From positions 1,240,001 to 1,304,000 of the forward strand of contig OY759361.1 in the NCBI GenBank assembly GCA_963662355.1: DNA of 64,000 bases, written 5' to 3'. The notes under the pieces were generated by a model. That model saw nothing but the letters and a program-made list of their open reading frames with translations. It searched no databases and was not told the DNA's origin. The DNA is from WTFY01 sp026713925. GTDB taxonomy: Bacteria > Pseudomonadota > Gammaproteobacteria > UBA4575. Of the stretch, positions 18,189 to 26,487 are shown piece after piece. Every line of letters starts with the position of its first letter. Within the stretch, counting starts at the first letter, position 1. A program made the position numbers and the translations under genes.

Positions 18189-18906
18189 CAACCGCCAGCA
18201 GTGTTGCTGGACGATCATCTGTGCAGCAGGATCAAGTCTGCGCATGGGGATGGATGTTCCCAAGCAATACCTCCCCCTGAACAATTCAACTGTTCTGGAA
18301 GAAAGCCTTTCCTCTTTCCTGAGCCACCCGCGCATTGCAGGAGTGGTGGTGGCGTTGTCAGCGAATGATCGGGGGTGGTCAAAACTGGAAATCTCTTCTG
18401 ACAAGTCAATTCATACTGTGGTAGGTGGTCATAGCAGGGCCCGGTCTGTGCACAATGCACTGGACAGGGTGCGAAGTCTGGCCGGCGCAGATGAATTTGT
18501 GCTGGTTCATGATGCTGCACGCCCGTGTCTGGGTTATGCAGACCTGGACCGGCTCATTTGCCAGGGTCTTGCCGATGAAGTTGGTGCAATTCTGGCCACT
18601 CCCGTTTGCGATACGATCAAACAGATCCGGATATCTGATGACATACGGGAAGTGGATCAAACCGTGGACAGGACTCATTTGTGGAAGGCATTGACCCCCC
18701 AGATGTTTCGTATCCAGGTGTTGCACAGGGCATTGCAGGCCTGCATTGAAAATAATCAGGAGATTACCGATGATGCCTCGGCAGTTGAAGCGATCGGGCT
18801 TCGCGTAAAAATTATTGAAGGCCGAAGTGACAATATTAAAATAACCAGGCAGGAAGATATCCAGCTGGCTGAGTCGATATTGCGGCATATTCGTAAATCA
18901 GCCTGA
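18133..18906 (+). CDS. ispD: 2-C-methyl-D-erythritol 4-phosphate cytidylyltransferase IspD
   Basis: IspD makes CDP-methylerythritol in the MEP isoprenoid pathway, paired here with ispF. The nucleotide-binding segment reads IICAAGSSLRMG followed by PKQYLPL (Lys equal to E. coli K27). The usual PAAGxGxRM has Cys for Pro and Ser for the second Gly. VLVHDAARPC, TPVCDTIKQ and TDDASAVEAIG are present further on. The start is uncertain: no ATG, GTG or TTG lies close to the conserved N-terminus. ATG at 18133 overlaps ftsB by 56 nt and adds about 25 residues. A CTG at 18166 with GGAGAG upstream is an alternative. Confidence 0.9.
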   Translation: MRPSSRFWRVILKTPPENNNRQQCCWTIICAAGSSLRMGMDVPKQYLPLNNSTVLEESLSSFLSHPRIAGVVVALSANDRGWSKLEISSDKSIHTVVGGHSRARSVHNALDRVRSLAGADEFVLVHDAARPCLGYADLDRLICQGLADEVGAILATPVCDTIKQIRISDDIREVDQTVDRTHLWKALTPQMFRIQVLHRALQACIENNQEITDDASAVEAIGLRVKIIEGRSDNIKITRQEDIQLAESILRHIRKSA

Positions 18907-18968
18907 ATGTACCACCCGCCGCTTTGAAGACTTCGGGTAACTGAACCCGGTATGATCAAGGAAGTACA

Positions 18969-19460
18969 ATGATGATGAGAACGGGATTTGGCTATGATAC
19001 GCATCGCTTCTGTGCGGGAGACCATATTGTGATAGGTGGTGAAAAAATCCCGTTCAGTCAGGGAATTGATGCACACTCGGACGGAGACGTACTGCTGCAT
19101 GCGATTTGCGATGCCGTACTGGGTGCAGCGGGCTTGGGAGATATCGGTCAACATTTCCCGGACAATGAAAGCAAGTACAGGGATATCGACAGCTCGGTGC
19201 TGCTGCAGAATGTGATGCGCAAGATAGAAAACAGCTATGTGGTCAGGAATGTAGATTGTACGGTTGTTCTGGAGAAGCCCAAACTGGCTGGACATATCCC
19301 AGCGATGAAAACCAATGTCAGCAGGCTTTTGGGAATATCTGCCAGTGATGTCAATGTTAAAGCGACTACCAATGAGGGCATGGGTTTTGTTGGCAGGGGT
19401 GAAGGCGTAGTGGCCTATGCAGTCGCCCTGTTGCAGCAGCATTCGCCTCCGGATTCCTGA
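18969..19460 (+). CDS. ispF: 2-C-methyl-D-erythritol 2,4-cyclodiphosphate synthase IspF
   Basis: IspF cyclises CDP-methylerythritol phosphate in the MEP pathway. The 163-residue trimeric enzyme starts MMMRTGFGYDTHRF, where DxH (Asp and His of GYDTHRF) binds zinc. It also shows GIDAHSDGDVLLHAICDA with the second metal His, and ATTNEGMGFVGRGEG near the end. Three ATG codons stand in tandem at 18969-18977, preceded by AAGGAAG, so translation could begin at any of them. A small inverted repeat (CGGGT/ACCCG) is in the gap after ispD. Confidence 0.96.
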   Translation: MMMRTGFGYDTHRFCAGDHIVIGGEKIPFSQGIDAHSDGDVLLHAICDAVLGAAGLGDIGQHFPDNESKYRDIDSSVLLQNVMRKIENSYVVRNVDCTVVLEKPKLAGHIPAMKTNVSRLLGISASDVNVKATTNEGMGFVGRGEGVVAYAVALLQQHSPPDS

Positions 19461-19471
19461 ATCCTGACAGG

Positions 19472-21406
19472 ATGTTGCAAAGCGAAAAAATTTTCAGCCC
19501 GGACGGGTTGCTGGCAGAGCATCTGGATCATTTTCGTTACCGGCCCCAGCAGGAACATATGGGCACGGTGGTGGAAGCAGCACTGAAGCACAGCAGCCGG
19601 CTTATCATAGAAGCTGGCACAGGGGTAGGGAAAACCTTCGCATACCTGGTTCCCGCACTGTTGTCCAAGCAAAAGGTGGTCATCTCGACCGGCACCCGGC
19701 ATTTGCAGGATCAACTGTATTTCAAGGATCTCCCGGCCATCCTGGATATCGTGAAGATTCCTGTATCCACAGCATTACTCAAAGGCCGTTCCAATTATCT
19801 TTGTGTCCATCGCCTGGAGCACCATGCCCCGCGTATCCATGCGAATGGCCGCCAGGCGGCAAAAAAATTCCAGACCATCCGGGACTGGTCTCTGGTTACC
19901 CGGACGGGAGAGATTGCCGAGGTCAATTCCATTGGTGAAGGTGACCCGGTGTGGCCCAGCGTGACCTCCACTGTCGAAAACTGCCTCGGGTCTGAATGCC
20001 CGAGTTACCAGCAATGTCACGTGGTCAAGGCCAGAAGAAAGGCCCTGCAGGCAGATGTCGTGATCATCAATCATCACCTGTTCTTTTCTGATCTGACCCT
20101 GAAACAGGAAGGGTTTGGTGATTTGTTGCCGCAAGCGGATGCATTTATTCTTGATGAGGCGCATCAGTTGCCCGAGCTTGCCAGTACTTTTCTGGCAACT
20201 ACGACTAGCAGCCGTCAACTGAAAAGTCTGGGTGATGATGTGATTGCAGCGCAGCTTGAAGAGGCACCCGAGTCGGATGACGTGCGAGAAATCATACGCT
20301 CTGTTCAGAAATGGATTGCTGATTTTCAGCTGGCACTGGTGAACAACACCGGTCGCAGGCTGTGGCGTGAGGCAGCCGGAGCGAAGGACATCGAGGACCA
20401 GATTACCGGACTGTGTACGGCTATTGGTGAACTGTCCGGGAAACTGGCAGCCTTGAGTGAGCGTGGCACGGTGCTGGCACGTTGTGCAGAGCGTTGCGAA
20501 AGACACAGGCAGCATCTGCAGCACTTTGTGGAAATTGATGAGGATACGGTGAACTGGATAGAGGGTTCTGAAAAAGAATTTAAATTGCACAGTACACCCC
20601 TGGTTATAGCCGATTTGTTCCAGAGCCTGATCGAGGACTATCCATGCAGCTGGATTTTTACTTCTGCAACGCTGACCGTGAATGCCAGGTTCGATCATTT
20701 TCAGCAGCAGCTCGGGTTTGGCGATGCTGAAACAATCATGCTGGACAGTCCGTATGATTATGAAGCGAATACACGCCTGTTTCTGCCTCTCATCAGTGTT
20801 GACCCGGGTCATGACGGGTATACCCAGTCCGTGGTGGATGCCGTGTTGCCCATACTGGAAGCCAACAAGGGGTGTGCTTTCTTGTTGTTCAGCAGCCATC
20901 GGGCGTTGCGTGCAGCGGCTGGGATTTTGCGTGGAAATAATCATTTCAATTTTCTGGTGCAGGGTGAAGCGCCGCGAAGGGAGTTACTGGACCGGTTTGT
21001 CAAAACGGAACATGCGGTGCTCCTTGGAACCAGCAGTTTCTGGGAAGGAGTTGATATACGCGGGCGTGCGCTGAGTTGTGTCGTCATTGACAAGCTGCCT
21101 TTTGCGGCACCTGATGATCCCGTGCTCGCCGGTCGCCTGCAGGCGCTGCGCCGGCATGGTGAAAATCCGTTCATGCTCTACCAGCTACCACAGGCCGTGC
21201 TTGCACTGAAACAGGGGGTAGGCAGGCTGATTCGCGATGAGGATGACTATGGTGTCGTGACAATTTGTGACCCAAGGCTGACTGCCAAGCCCTATGGGAA
21301 ATCATTTATTCAAAGTCTGCCGGATATGCCTCGCACATCCAGTCTGGATGAGGTCATTGACTTTCTGCAGCAACATGATTCCAGGCATGAAGCACCTTGC
21401 CATTGA
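19472..21406 (+). CDS. yoaA: YoaA-like ATP-dependent helicase (XPD/DinG family, Fe-S)
   Basis: This is a superfamily 2 DNA helicase of the XPD/DinG group. In E. coli, YoaA acts with the polymerase III chi subunit in repair of stalled replication. The 644 residues have Walker A EAGTGVGKT (47-55), four cysteines placed as the Fe-S cluster ligands (C111, C171, C176, C182), the DEAH box (ILDEAHQLPEL) and helicase motif VI (KQGVGRLIRDEDD). ATG at 19472 follows ACAGG. The length and the downstream tsaB match E. coli yoaA rather than dinG. No holC (chi) gene is seen between pepA and valS in this window. Confidence 0.92.
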   Translation: MLQSEKIFSPDGLLAEHLDHFRYRPQQEHMGTVVEAALKHSSRLIIEAGTGVGKTFAYLVPALLSKQKVVISTGTRHLQDQLYFKDLPAILDIVKIPVSTALLKGRSNYLCVHRLEHHAPRIHANGRQAAKKFQTIRDWSLVTRTGEIAEVNSIGEGDPVWPSVTSTVENCLGSECPSYQQCHVVKARRKALQADVVIINHHLFFSDLTLKQEGFGDLLPQADAFILDEAHQLPELASTFLATTTSSRQLKSLGDDVIAAQLEEAPESDDVREIIRSVQKWIADFQLALVNNTGRRLWREAAGAKDIEDQITGLCTAIGELSGKLAALSERGTVLARCAERCERHRQHLQHFVEIDEDTVNWIEGSEKEFKLHSTPLVIADLFQSLIEDYPCSWIFTSATLTVNARFDHFQQQLGFGDAETIMLDSPYDYEANTRLFLPLISVDPGHDGYTQSVVDAVLPILEANKGCAFLLFSSHRALRAAAGILRGNNHFNFLVQGEAPRRELLDRFVKTEHAVLLGTSSFWEGVDIRGRALSCVVIDKLPFAAPDDPVLAGRLQALRRHGENPFMLYQLPQAVLALKQGVGRLIRDEDDYGVVTICDPRLTAKPYGKSFIQSLPDMPRTSSLDEVIDFLQQHDSRHEAPCH

Positions 21407-22079
21407 AACGGCTACGGAGTGTTGCTCTGTTGCACTGTTCACTGATGGTGAAATCATCAGTGAAAGTGAGCTGGCGCCACACCGCCACAATGAAATTGTT
21501 CTGCCAATGTGTGAGCAGGTCCTGGCACAAGCCCAGGTCAGTCTTGCCCAACTGGACGGTGTTGCCTTTGGACGGGGTCCGGGTGCATTTACCGGGGTCC
21601 GGCTTGCAGCCAGTGTGGCGCAGGGTATCGCCATGGCACGGGATTTACCTGTAGTACCGGTATCGTCTCTGGGGGCAATGGCACAGGCCGCATATTCCAG
21701 GCACAAGGCATCACAGGTGTTGTCCTGTATTGATGCGCGCATGCAGGAAATCTATTTTGCCCTGTATCAATTGGATGGCAATAAAATCATGCAGGTGCTG
21801 GGCGAAGAACAGGTCAGCAAACCAGACTTGATTGACGTGGAAATTGACGAACAGTGCGTAGGGTGTGGCTCGGGATGGAGGGTGTATGCACAGGTATTGC
21901 TGGAGCGATGCGGGAAAGACATCGCATTCGATGCACAGGCAACACCGCAGGCAGAGTTCGTGGCAGTATTGGCAAAACCCTGTTTTGATCAGGGCAGGAC
22001 AGTTTCTGCCACGGAAGTCGTTCCGGTCTACGTGCGTGACAATGTGGCAAGCAAGCCAAAACCGAGAACAGTCGGTTGA
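21387..22079 (+). CDS. tsaB: tRNA threonylcarbamoyladenosine biosynthesis protein TsaB
   Basis: TsaB is the scaffold partner of TsaD in t6A37 tRNA modification. The 230 residues begin MKHLAIETATECCSVAL and contain GRGPGAFTGVRLAASVAQGIA, the typical YeaZ/TsaB segment. A reading from 21294 would overlap yoaA further and is rejected. ATG at 21387 overlaps the yoaA stop by 20 nt, so translation is likely coupled. The yoaA-tsaB pairing is the same as in E. coli. Confidence 0.95.
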   Translation: MKHLAIETATECCSVALFTDGEIISESELAPHRHNEIVLPMCEQVLAQAQVSLAQLDGVAFGRGPGAFTGVRLAASVAQGIAMARDLPVVPVSSLGAMAQAAYSRHKASQVLSCIDARMQEIYFALYQLDGNKIMQVLGEEQVSKPDLIDVEIDEQCVGCGSGWRVYAQVLLERCGKDIAFDAQATPQAEFVAVLAKPCFDQGRTVSATEVVPVYVRDNVASKPKPRTVG

Positions 22080-22105
22080 ATACAGTATTGGGTTTCCATT
22101 CAGTC

Positions 22106-22149
22106 ATTCCAGTACGGGGGCAGGCAGGCATGGAATTTTATTCCCGTAC
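22106..22149 (+). repeat. Interlocked inverted repeats (pseudoknot-like order) after tsaB
   Basis: Two perfect inverted repeats are interleaved. Arm 1 is ATTCCA (22106-22111) with TGGAAT (22131-22136). Arm 2 is GTACGGG (22112-22118) with CCCGTAC (22143-22149). The order 1-2-1'-2' means the RNA can form either stem, or both as a pseudoknot. Two further G-U pairs can extend arm 2. It lies in the 126-nt gap between tsaB and the next gene, upstream of that gene's predicted promoter, so it would be in the tsaB 3' region. Confidence 0.5.
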
Positions 22150-22190
22150 ACCATCAGGGATGAGTGTGCCCAAACCTCGCGCTTAGGTTT

Positions 22191-22199
22191 TGCTACACT
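22191..22199 (+). promoter_or_regulatory. Putative extended -10 element directly before the DUF2007 gene
   Basis: TGCTACACT (hexamer TACACT 22194-22199) ends 6 nt before the ATG at 22206. Transcription would therefore begin at or next to the start codon. No -35 match and no clear ribosome-binding site are present. Confidence 0.4.
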
Positions 22200-22205
22200 G
22201 AGTGT

Positions 22206-22523
22206 ATGGAACGCATATACAGCGAACCCAGCCCTGTCTTCATTTACCATATCAAGGACCTCCTTGAGGAGAAGGGCATAGCGACCATTATCAAGAATGA
22301 GCTTCTTGCAGGAGCAGTAGGCGAGCTTCCACCTACTGAAGTATGGCCTGAACTGTGGGTTGTGGACAATGAAGATAAAGAGGTTGCCGAAAAACTTGTA
22401 GATGATTTTATCCAGTCCACGAAGTCCCGTTCTCTGGATTGGGTTTGTGAAAAGTGTGGTGAACGGATAGAAGGACAGTTTAATGTGTGCTGGAACTGCG
22501 GGTTCGGGAACTGCACTACCTGA
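22206..22523 (+). CDS. DUF2007 (putative signal-transducing) protein with C-terminal zinc ribbon
   Basis: This is a 105-residue protein of unknown function. Residues 1-70 resemble the DUF2007 fold (ERIYSEPSPVFIYHIKDLLE, then ELWVVDNEDKEVAEKLVDDF). Residues 78-103 form a zinc ribbon with C81, C84, C95 and C98 (WVCEKCGERIEG then CWNCG), plus C103. No signal peptide or membrane segment is seen, so it is probably cytosolic. ATG at 22206 is preceded by an extended -10 rather than a ribosome-binding site, suggesting a leaderless mRNA. It is flanked by tsaB and a Tsx-like porin, neither of which hints at its job. Confidence 0.85.
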   Translation: MERIYSEPSPVFIYHIKDLLEEKGIATIIKNELLAGAVGELPPTEVWPELWVVDNEDKEVAEKLVDDFIQSTKSRSLDWVCEKCGERIEGQFNVCWNCGFGNCTT

Positions 22524-22558
22524 CAGGGCCGCCCGGGCCCGGCTAACTGAATCCTGTC
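22522..22558 (+). terminator. Nested GC-rich stem-loop after the DUF2007 gene, without a T tract
   Basis: GACAGG (22522-22527) pairs with CCTGTC (22553-22558). Inside it GGGCC (22526-22530) can pair with GGCCC (22536-22540). It starts in the stop codon of the upstream gene. The lack of a T run makes intrinsic termination doubtful. Confidence 0.25.
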
Positions 22559-22593
22559 CCTTCTGAATCCATCGCAAGGGCTGTACATTCTTG

Positions 22594-23376
22594 ATGGAAA
22601 ATTTCAGGCATCTCTGTCATGGGCTGGTACTGGCATTACTGTCGCTGGGGATGATTCAATCTGCCTTGGCTACCGGATGGAGCGTAACTGAGCTGCATGT
22701 GCAGTACGGCAATCTGGATGTCCCGTCATTTGAAGGAGGAGGTCATTCCGATCATTTGATCTATACCCTGCAACATGCACATGGATGGAAATACGGTGAC
22801 AACTTTTTCTTTATCGACGTGCTCGATGCCCGGAGTTCAGGCTTTCAGGATTTTGATTTATATGGAGAGTGGTACTCAAATTTCAGTCTCGGAAAACTCG
22901 CGGGCAAGAAGCTTGGCGCCGGGGTCGTGTCAGATATAGGTTTTATCCTGGGTTTCAACTGGGCCCGTGACGCCGAAGTGAAAAAGTACCTTCCGGGCAT
23001 CCGGCTGGTACTTGACATAGAAGGTTTTGCATTTGCCAATCTCGATATCACTGCCTATATTGACGATAACCAAGGCGTATCTTCGGGAGGCGCCCCGAAA
23101 GAGGACGACTCCTACATGATAGATTTCAACTTTGCCCGGCCATTCAGCATCGGTGCATTCAATTTCAGTATTGAAGGCCACATAGAATATATCGGAGAGC
23201 GGGACAACGAGTTTGGTGACAGAGTCGAGTCATGGCTGCTTGCCCAGCCCCAGTTTCGCTGGAGTCCAAATGATCATGTTTCGCTGGGGATTGAATACCA
23301 GTACTGGATGAACAAGCTTGGGGACCGGGACACGGATGAGAACACTGTACAGGCGTTGTTTGTCTGGAAGTTCTAG
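22594..23376 (+). CDS. Tsx-like outer-membrane channel protein
   Basis: This 260-residue outer-membrane protein resembles the nucleoside-specific channel (Tsx) family. An N-terminal signal peptide (GLVLALLSLGMIQSALAT, cleavage near residue 26) is followed by alternating beta-strand sequence with WSVTELHVQYGN, a typical Tsx-family start. It ends in an aromatic C-terminal strand (VQALFVWKF), as expected for a BAM substrate. ATG at 22594 is used; a TTG directly before it is in frame. It faces valS across 136 nt. Family placement is by pattern, and the transported substrate is not determined. Confidence 0.8.
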   Translation: MENFRHLCHGLVLALLSLGMIQSALATGWSVTELHVQYGNLDVPSFEGGGHSDHLIYTLQHAHGWKYGDNFFFIDVLDARSSGFQDFDLYGEWYSNFSLGKLAGKKLGAGVVSDIGFILGFNWARDAEVKKYLPGIRLVLDIEGFAFANLDITAYIDDNQGVSSGGAPKEDDSYMIDFNFARPFSIGAFNFSIEGHIEYIGERDNEFGDRVESWLLAQPQFRWSPNDHVSLGIEYQYWMNKLGDRDTDENTVQALFVWKF

Positions 23377-23512
23377 CCACATTCTCCTGTCCGGACGTGA
23401 TTTGACCGGTCTTCTTGGTGCACAACCCGTAATTCCTTCAGGATTTTCCGGCAGTTGACCCAGATAGCCGGTACAAGCTGGACACCCCGGCATTCGGGAT
23501 CATTTGCAGACT

Positions 23513-26278
23513 TCAGGCGTTCTGGATTTTTGTCAGCTGTTCTTTCAACTGCTGCAGGGCAGTATGCGCGGTGCTGAGTCGCGTGACTTCCTGATCTACA
23601 ACAGCCTTGGGCGCCTTGGCTTTGAAATTCGGGTTATCCAGTTTCGCCTGGATTTTTTCCAGGTTTCGTTCCAGTTTCCCGATCTCTCTTTCCAGCCTTG
23701 CACATTCCGCGTCTTTGTCTATCAACCCTGCAAGCGGAATCAGGATCTTTATTTTGCCTGCCAGTGCCGTGGCAGACTCCGGTACGGCTTCGTCTTCCAG
23801 CCAGCGGACATGTTCCAGCGTGGCGAGCGCGTAAATGTACAGGCGGTTGGTTTCAAAATATTCGCGGTCCTGGGCAGACCAGTTTTGAACCAGCACGGGC
23901 AATGGTTTGCCAGGGGCGATATCCATGTCGGCGCGGATCTTGCGCACAGCATTGATAAACTCCTTCGACCACTCCATTTTTTGCAAACTGTCTGGATCTA
24001 CAAGTTCTGGGTTGCTGCGTGGGAAGGGTTGCAATGAAATGCTGTTCCCCGTGATTTGAGCCCGCCTGGTGATGAGCTGCCAAATTTCTTCGGTGATGAA
24101 GGGAATAACCGGATGCAGCAATCGCAGTGAGGTGTCCATGACTTCCAGCAGGACACGCCGTGTATTGCGCTGGACATGCTGGTCTGTATCTTCCCTGAAC
24201 AGAACCGGTTTGCATAGCTCGATGTACCAGTCACAAAGTTCATGCCAGACAAAGTTGTAAAGCGCCTGGGCAGCCAGGTCGAACCGGTAGTTTTTCAGGT
24301 GCCTGTGGGTAAGGTCGATGACTTCCTGCTGCCTGTCGAGAATCCACCGGTCTGGCAGGGTAAGCAGCCGGGTGTCAAGGTTTGCGGCAACAGCCTTGTC
24401 TTGCGTGATCATGAGTACAAATCGTGCTGCGTTCCACAGCTTGTTGCAAAAGTTTCGGTACCCCTCGATACGGCTCAGATCAAATTTTATATCGCGCCCG
24501 AAGGTGGCTTGTGCGGCAAATGAAAACCGCAAGGCATCGGTGCCATAGGCCTTAATGCCCTCCGGAAATTCCTTGCGGGTGGCCTGTTCAATCCCGGGGG
24601 CCATTTCCGGCTGCATGAGACCGGTGGTTCGTTTTTGTACCAGTTCTTCCAGGCCAATCCCGTCAATGATGTCTATCGGGTCCAGAACGTTGCCTTTGGA
24701 CTTGGACATTTTCTGGCCACTGGCATCCCGTACCAGGCCATGTATGTACACCTTGTGAAAGGGGACATCACCCATGAACTTCAGGCCCATCATGATCATG
24801 CGTGCCACCCAGAAAAAGATGATGTCAAAACCCGTGATCAACACTGAAGTCGGGTAAAAGGTTTTCAGCGCATCGTTCTGTTCGGGCCAGCCCAGGGTCG
24901 AGAAGGGCCACAATGCGGAAGAAAACCAGGTATCCAGCACGTCCTCGTCCTGGACAAGGTCTGTTTCTGCATCAAGGTTGTATTTTTTGCGTACTGTGGC
25001 CTCGTCCCGTGCCACGTAGACATTCCCTTCGGGATCATACCAGGCAGGAATACGATGTCCCCACCACAACTGACGGCTGATGCACCAGTCCTGTATGTTG
25101 CGCATCCACTCAAAATACGTCTTGCTCCAGCTTTCTGGAACAAACCGGATGTCACCGTTTTCGACAGCCTTGATAGCGGGTTCTGCCAGGGGCTGGACCC
25201 TTACGTACCATTGACTGGTGAGATAGGGTTCTACAATGGCGCCGGAACGATCACCTCGCGGGACTACCAGCCTGTGCTTCCTGGTGGCTTCAAGCAGGCC
25301 AAGTGCCTCAAGATCCTTGACGATTTGTTCGCGGGCCAGGAAACGGTTCATTCCCCGGTATGATTCTGGTGCGTTGTCATTGATGCTTGCATCCGAAGTA
25401 AAAATATTGATCTGGTCCAGGCCATGCCGCAAGCCCATTTCATGGTCGTTGAAATCGTGCGCGGGAGTAATCTTGACGCAGCCGGAACCAAACCCAGGAT
25501 CAACATACTCATCGGCAATCACTGGAATTTCCCGGTCCGTCAATGGCAGCCTGACGGTTTTGCCGATGATGGCCTGGTAGCGTTCATCATCCGGGTGTAC
25601 GGCCACTGCAGTGTCTCCCAGGAGGGTTTCCGGCCGGGTGGTGGCAACGGTCACATGGCCTTCGTCCCATGCATGAGGGTAACGGATATGCCACATGTAC
25701 CCGTCTTCCTCTTCAGAGACGACTTCCAGATCAGAAACGGCTGTATGCAATTCAGGGTCCCAGTTGACCAGACGTTTGCCACGATAGATCAGACCCTCGT
25801 CATACAGGCGTACAAATACCTGCCACACGGCTTCGGACATGCCTTCATCCATGGTAAACCGTTCACGTGACCAGTCCACTGATGAACCGATACGTTCCAG
25901 TTGGCGGCAGATGGTTTTCCCGGAGTGTTCTTTCCATTCCCATATTTTCTCGACAAATTTTTCCCTGCCCAGGCCGGTACGGGTATGTCCCTGTGCGTTG
26001 AGTTGTCGTTCGACCACCATTTGTGTGGCAATTCCGGCATGGTCTGTCCCCGGTTGCCAGAGCGTGTTGTAACCCGCCATCCGGTGGTAGCGTGTCAGGC
26101 AATCCATCAGGGTATTGTTGAAGGCGTGTCCCATGTGCAGGGTGCCGGTCACGTTGGGAGGGGGGATCATGATGCAGTAGGGAGGATTGCCTGTTGCGCA
26201 TGGCGCAAAATAATGGTTGTCTTTCCAGTGTTGGTACCACTTTTGTTCAATGCTGGCAGGCTGGTAGGTTTTTTCCAT
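23513..26278 (-). CDS. valS: Valyl-tRNA synthetase
   Basis: This is a class Ia aminoacyl-tRNA synthetase of 921 residues. It has the HIGH-type motif GTLHMGHAFNNT (about residues 40-51), a large CP1 editing domain, KMSKSKGN, an anticodon-binding domain, and the C-terminal coiled-coil arm (ECARLEREIGKLERNLEKIQ) that contacts tRNA. ATG at 26278 begins MEKTYQPASIEQKWYQHW. No good ribosome-binding site precedes it. It is downstream of pepA on the same strand, but the holC gene that lies between them in E. coli is absent. Confidence 0.98.
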   Translation of the reverse strand: MEKTYQPASIEQKWYQHWKDNHYFAPCATGNPPYCIMIPPPNVTGTLHMGHAFNNTLMDCLTRYHRMAGYNTLWQPGTDHAGIATQMVVERQLNAQGHTRTGLGREKFVEKIWEWKEHSGKTICRQLERIGSSVDWSRERFTMDEGMSEAVWQVFVRLYDEGLIYRGKRLVNWDPELHTAVSDLEVVSEEEDGYMWHIRYPHAWDEGHVTVATTRPETLLGDTAVAVHPDDERYQAIIGKTVRLPLTDREIPVIADEYVDPGFGSGCVKITPAHDFNDHEMGLRHGLDQINIFTSDASINDNAPESYRGMNRFLAREQIVKDLEALGLLEATRKHRLVVPRGDRSGAIVEPYLTSQWYVRVQPLAEPAIKAVENGDIRFVPESWSKTYFEWMRNIQDWCISRQLWWGHRIPAWYDPEGNVYVARDEATVRKKYNLDAETDLVQDEDVLDTWFSSALWPFSTLGWPEQNDALKTFYPTSVLITGFDIIFFWVARMIMMGLKFMGDVPFHKVYIHGLVRDASGQKMSKSKGNVLDPIDIIDGIGLEELVQKRTTGLMQPEMAPGIEQATRKEFPEGIKAYGTDALRFSFAAQATFGRDIKFDLSRIEGYRNFCNKLWNAARFVLMITQDKAVAANLDTRLLTLPDRWILDRQQEVIDLTHRHLKNYRFDLAAQALYNFVWHELCDWYIELCKPVLFREDTDQHVQRNTRRVLLEVMDTSLRLLHPVIPFITEEIWQLITRRAQITGNSISLQPFPRSNPELVDPDSLQKMEWSKEFINAVRKIRADMDIAPGKPLPVLVQNWSAQDREYFETNRLYIYALATLEHVRWLEDEAVPESATALAGKIKILIPLAGLIDKDAECARLEREIGKLERNLEKIQAKLDNPNFKAKAPKAVVDQEVTRLSTAHTALQQLKEQLTKIQNA

Positions 26279-26464
26279 GACAGATGTTTGGGTACCGGAT
26301 GTGAAGTAGGGAATTTATGGGCGCGTATGATGCAGTGATCCAGCAGATGCATGCAAGTCCTGTACAGCTTTGCCCGATCGAATTACATCCCGGTGCCTGT
26401 GTATCGTGATTTCTGGCACGGGGCGGAACCGTGTCGCCGGTTATTCAACTGCCCAGCACAGCAG

Positions 26465-26487
26465 CCGGGCACCAGCTCAGTGCCCGG
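26465..26487 (-). terminator. Perfect 8-bp hairpin spanning the pepA stop codon
   Basis: CCGGGCAC (26465-26472) and GTGCCCGG (26480-26487) are perfect inverted arms with a 7-nt loop that contains the pepA stop codon. There is no T run on the minus strand after it. It may stabilise the pepA 3' end or separate pepA from valS expression. Confidence 0.35.

Noticed and set aside
19775..20944. 389-codon antisense frame across yoaA, and similar long antisense frames in lpxD, dnaE, parC, rnhB and xerD
   Set aside because: They lie fully opposite well-identified genes and show no domain or start signal. Codon use of the real genes leaves the opposite frame open.
23377..23512. Terminator between the Tsx-like gene and valS
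   Set aside because: Only a 4-bp CCCG/CGGG stem and no T run could be found.
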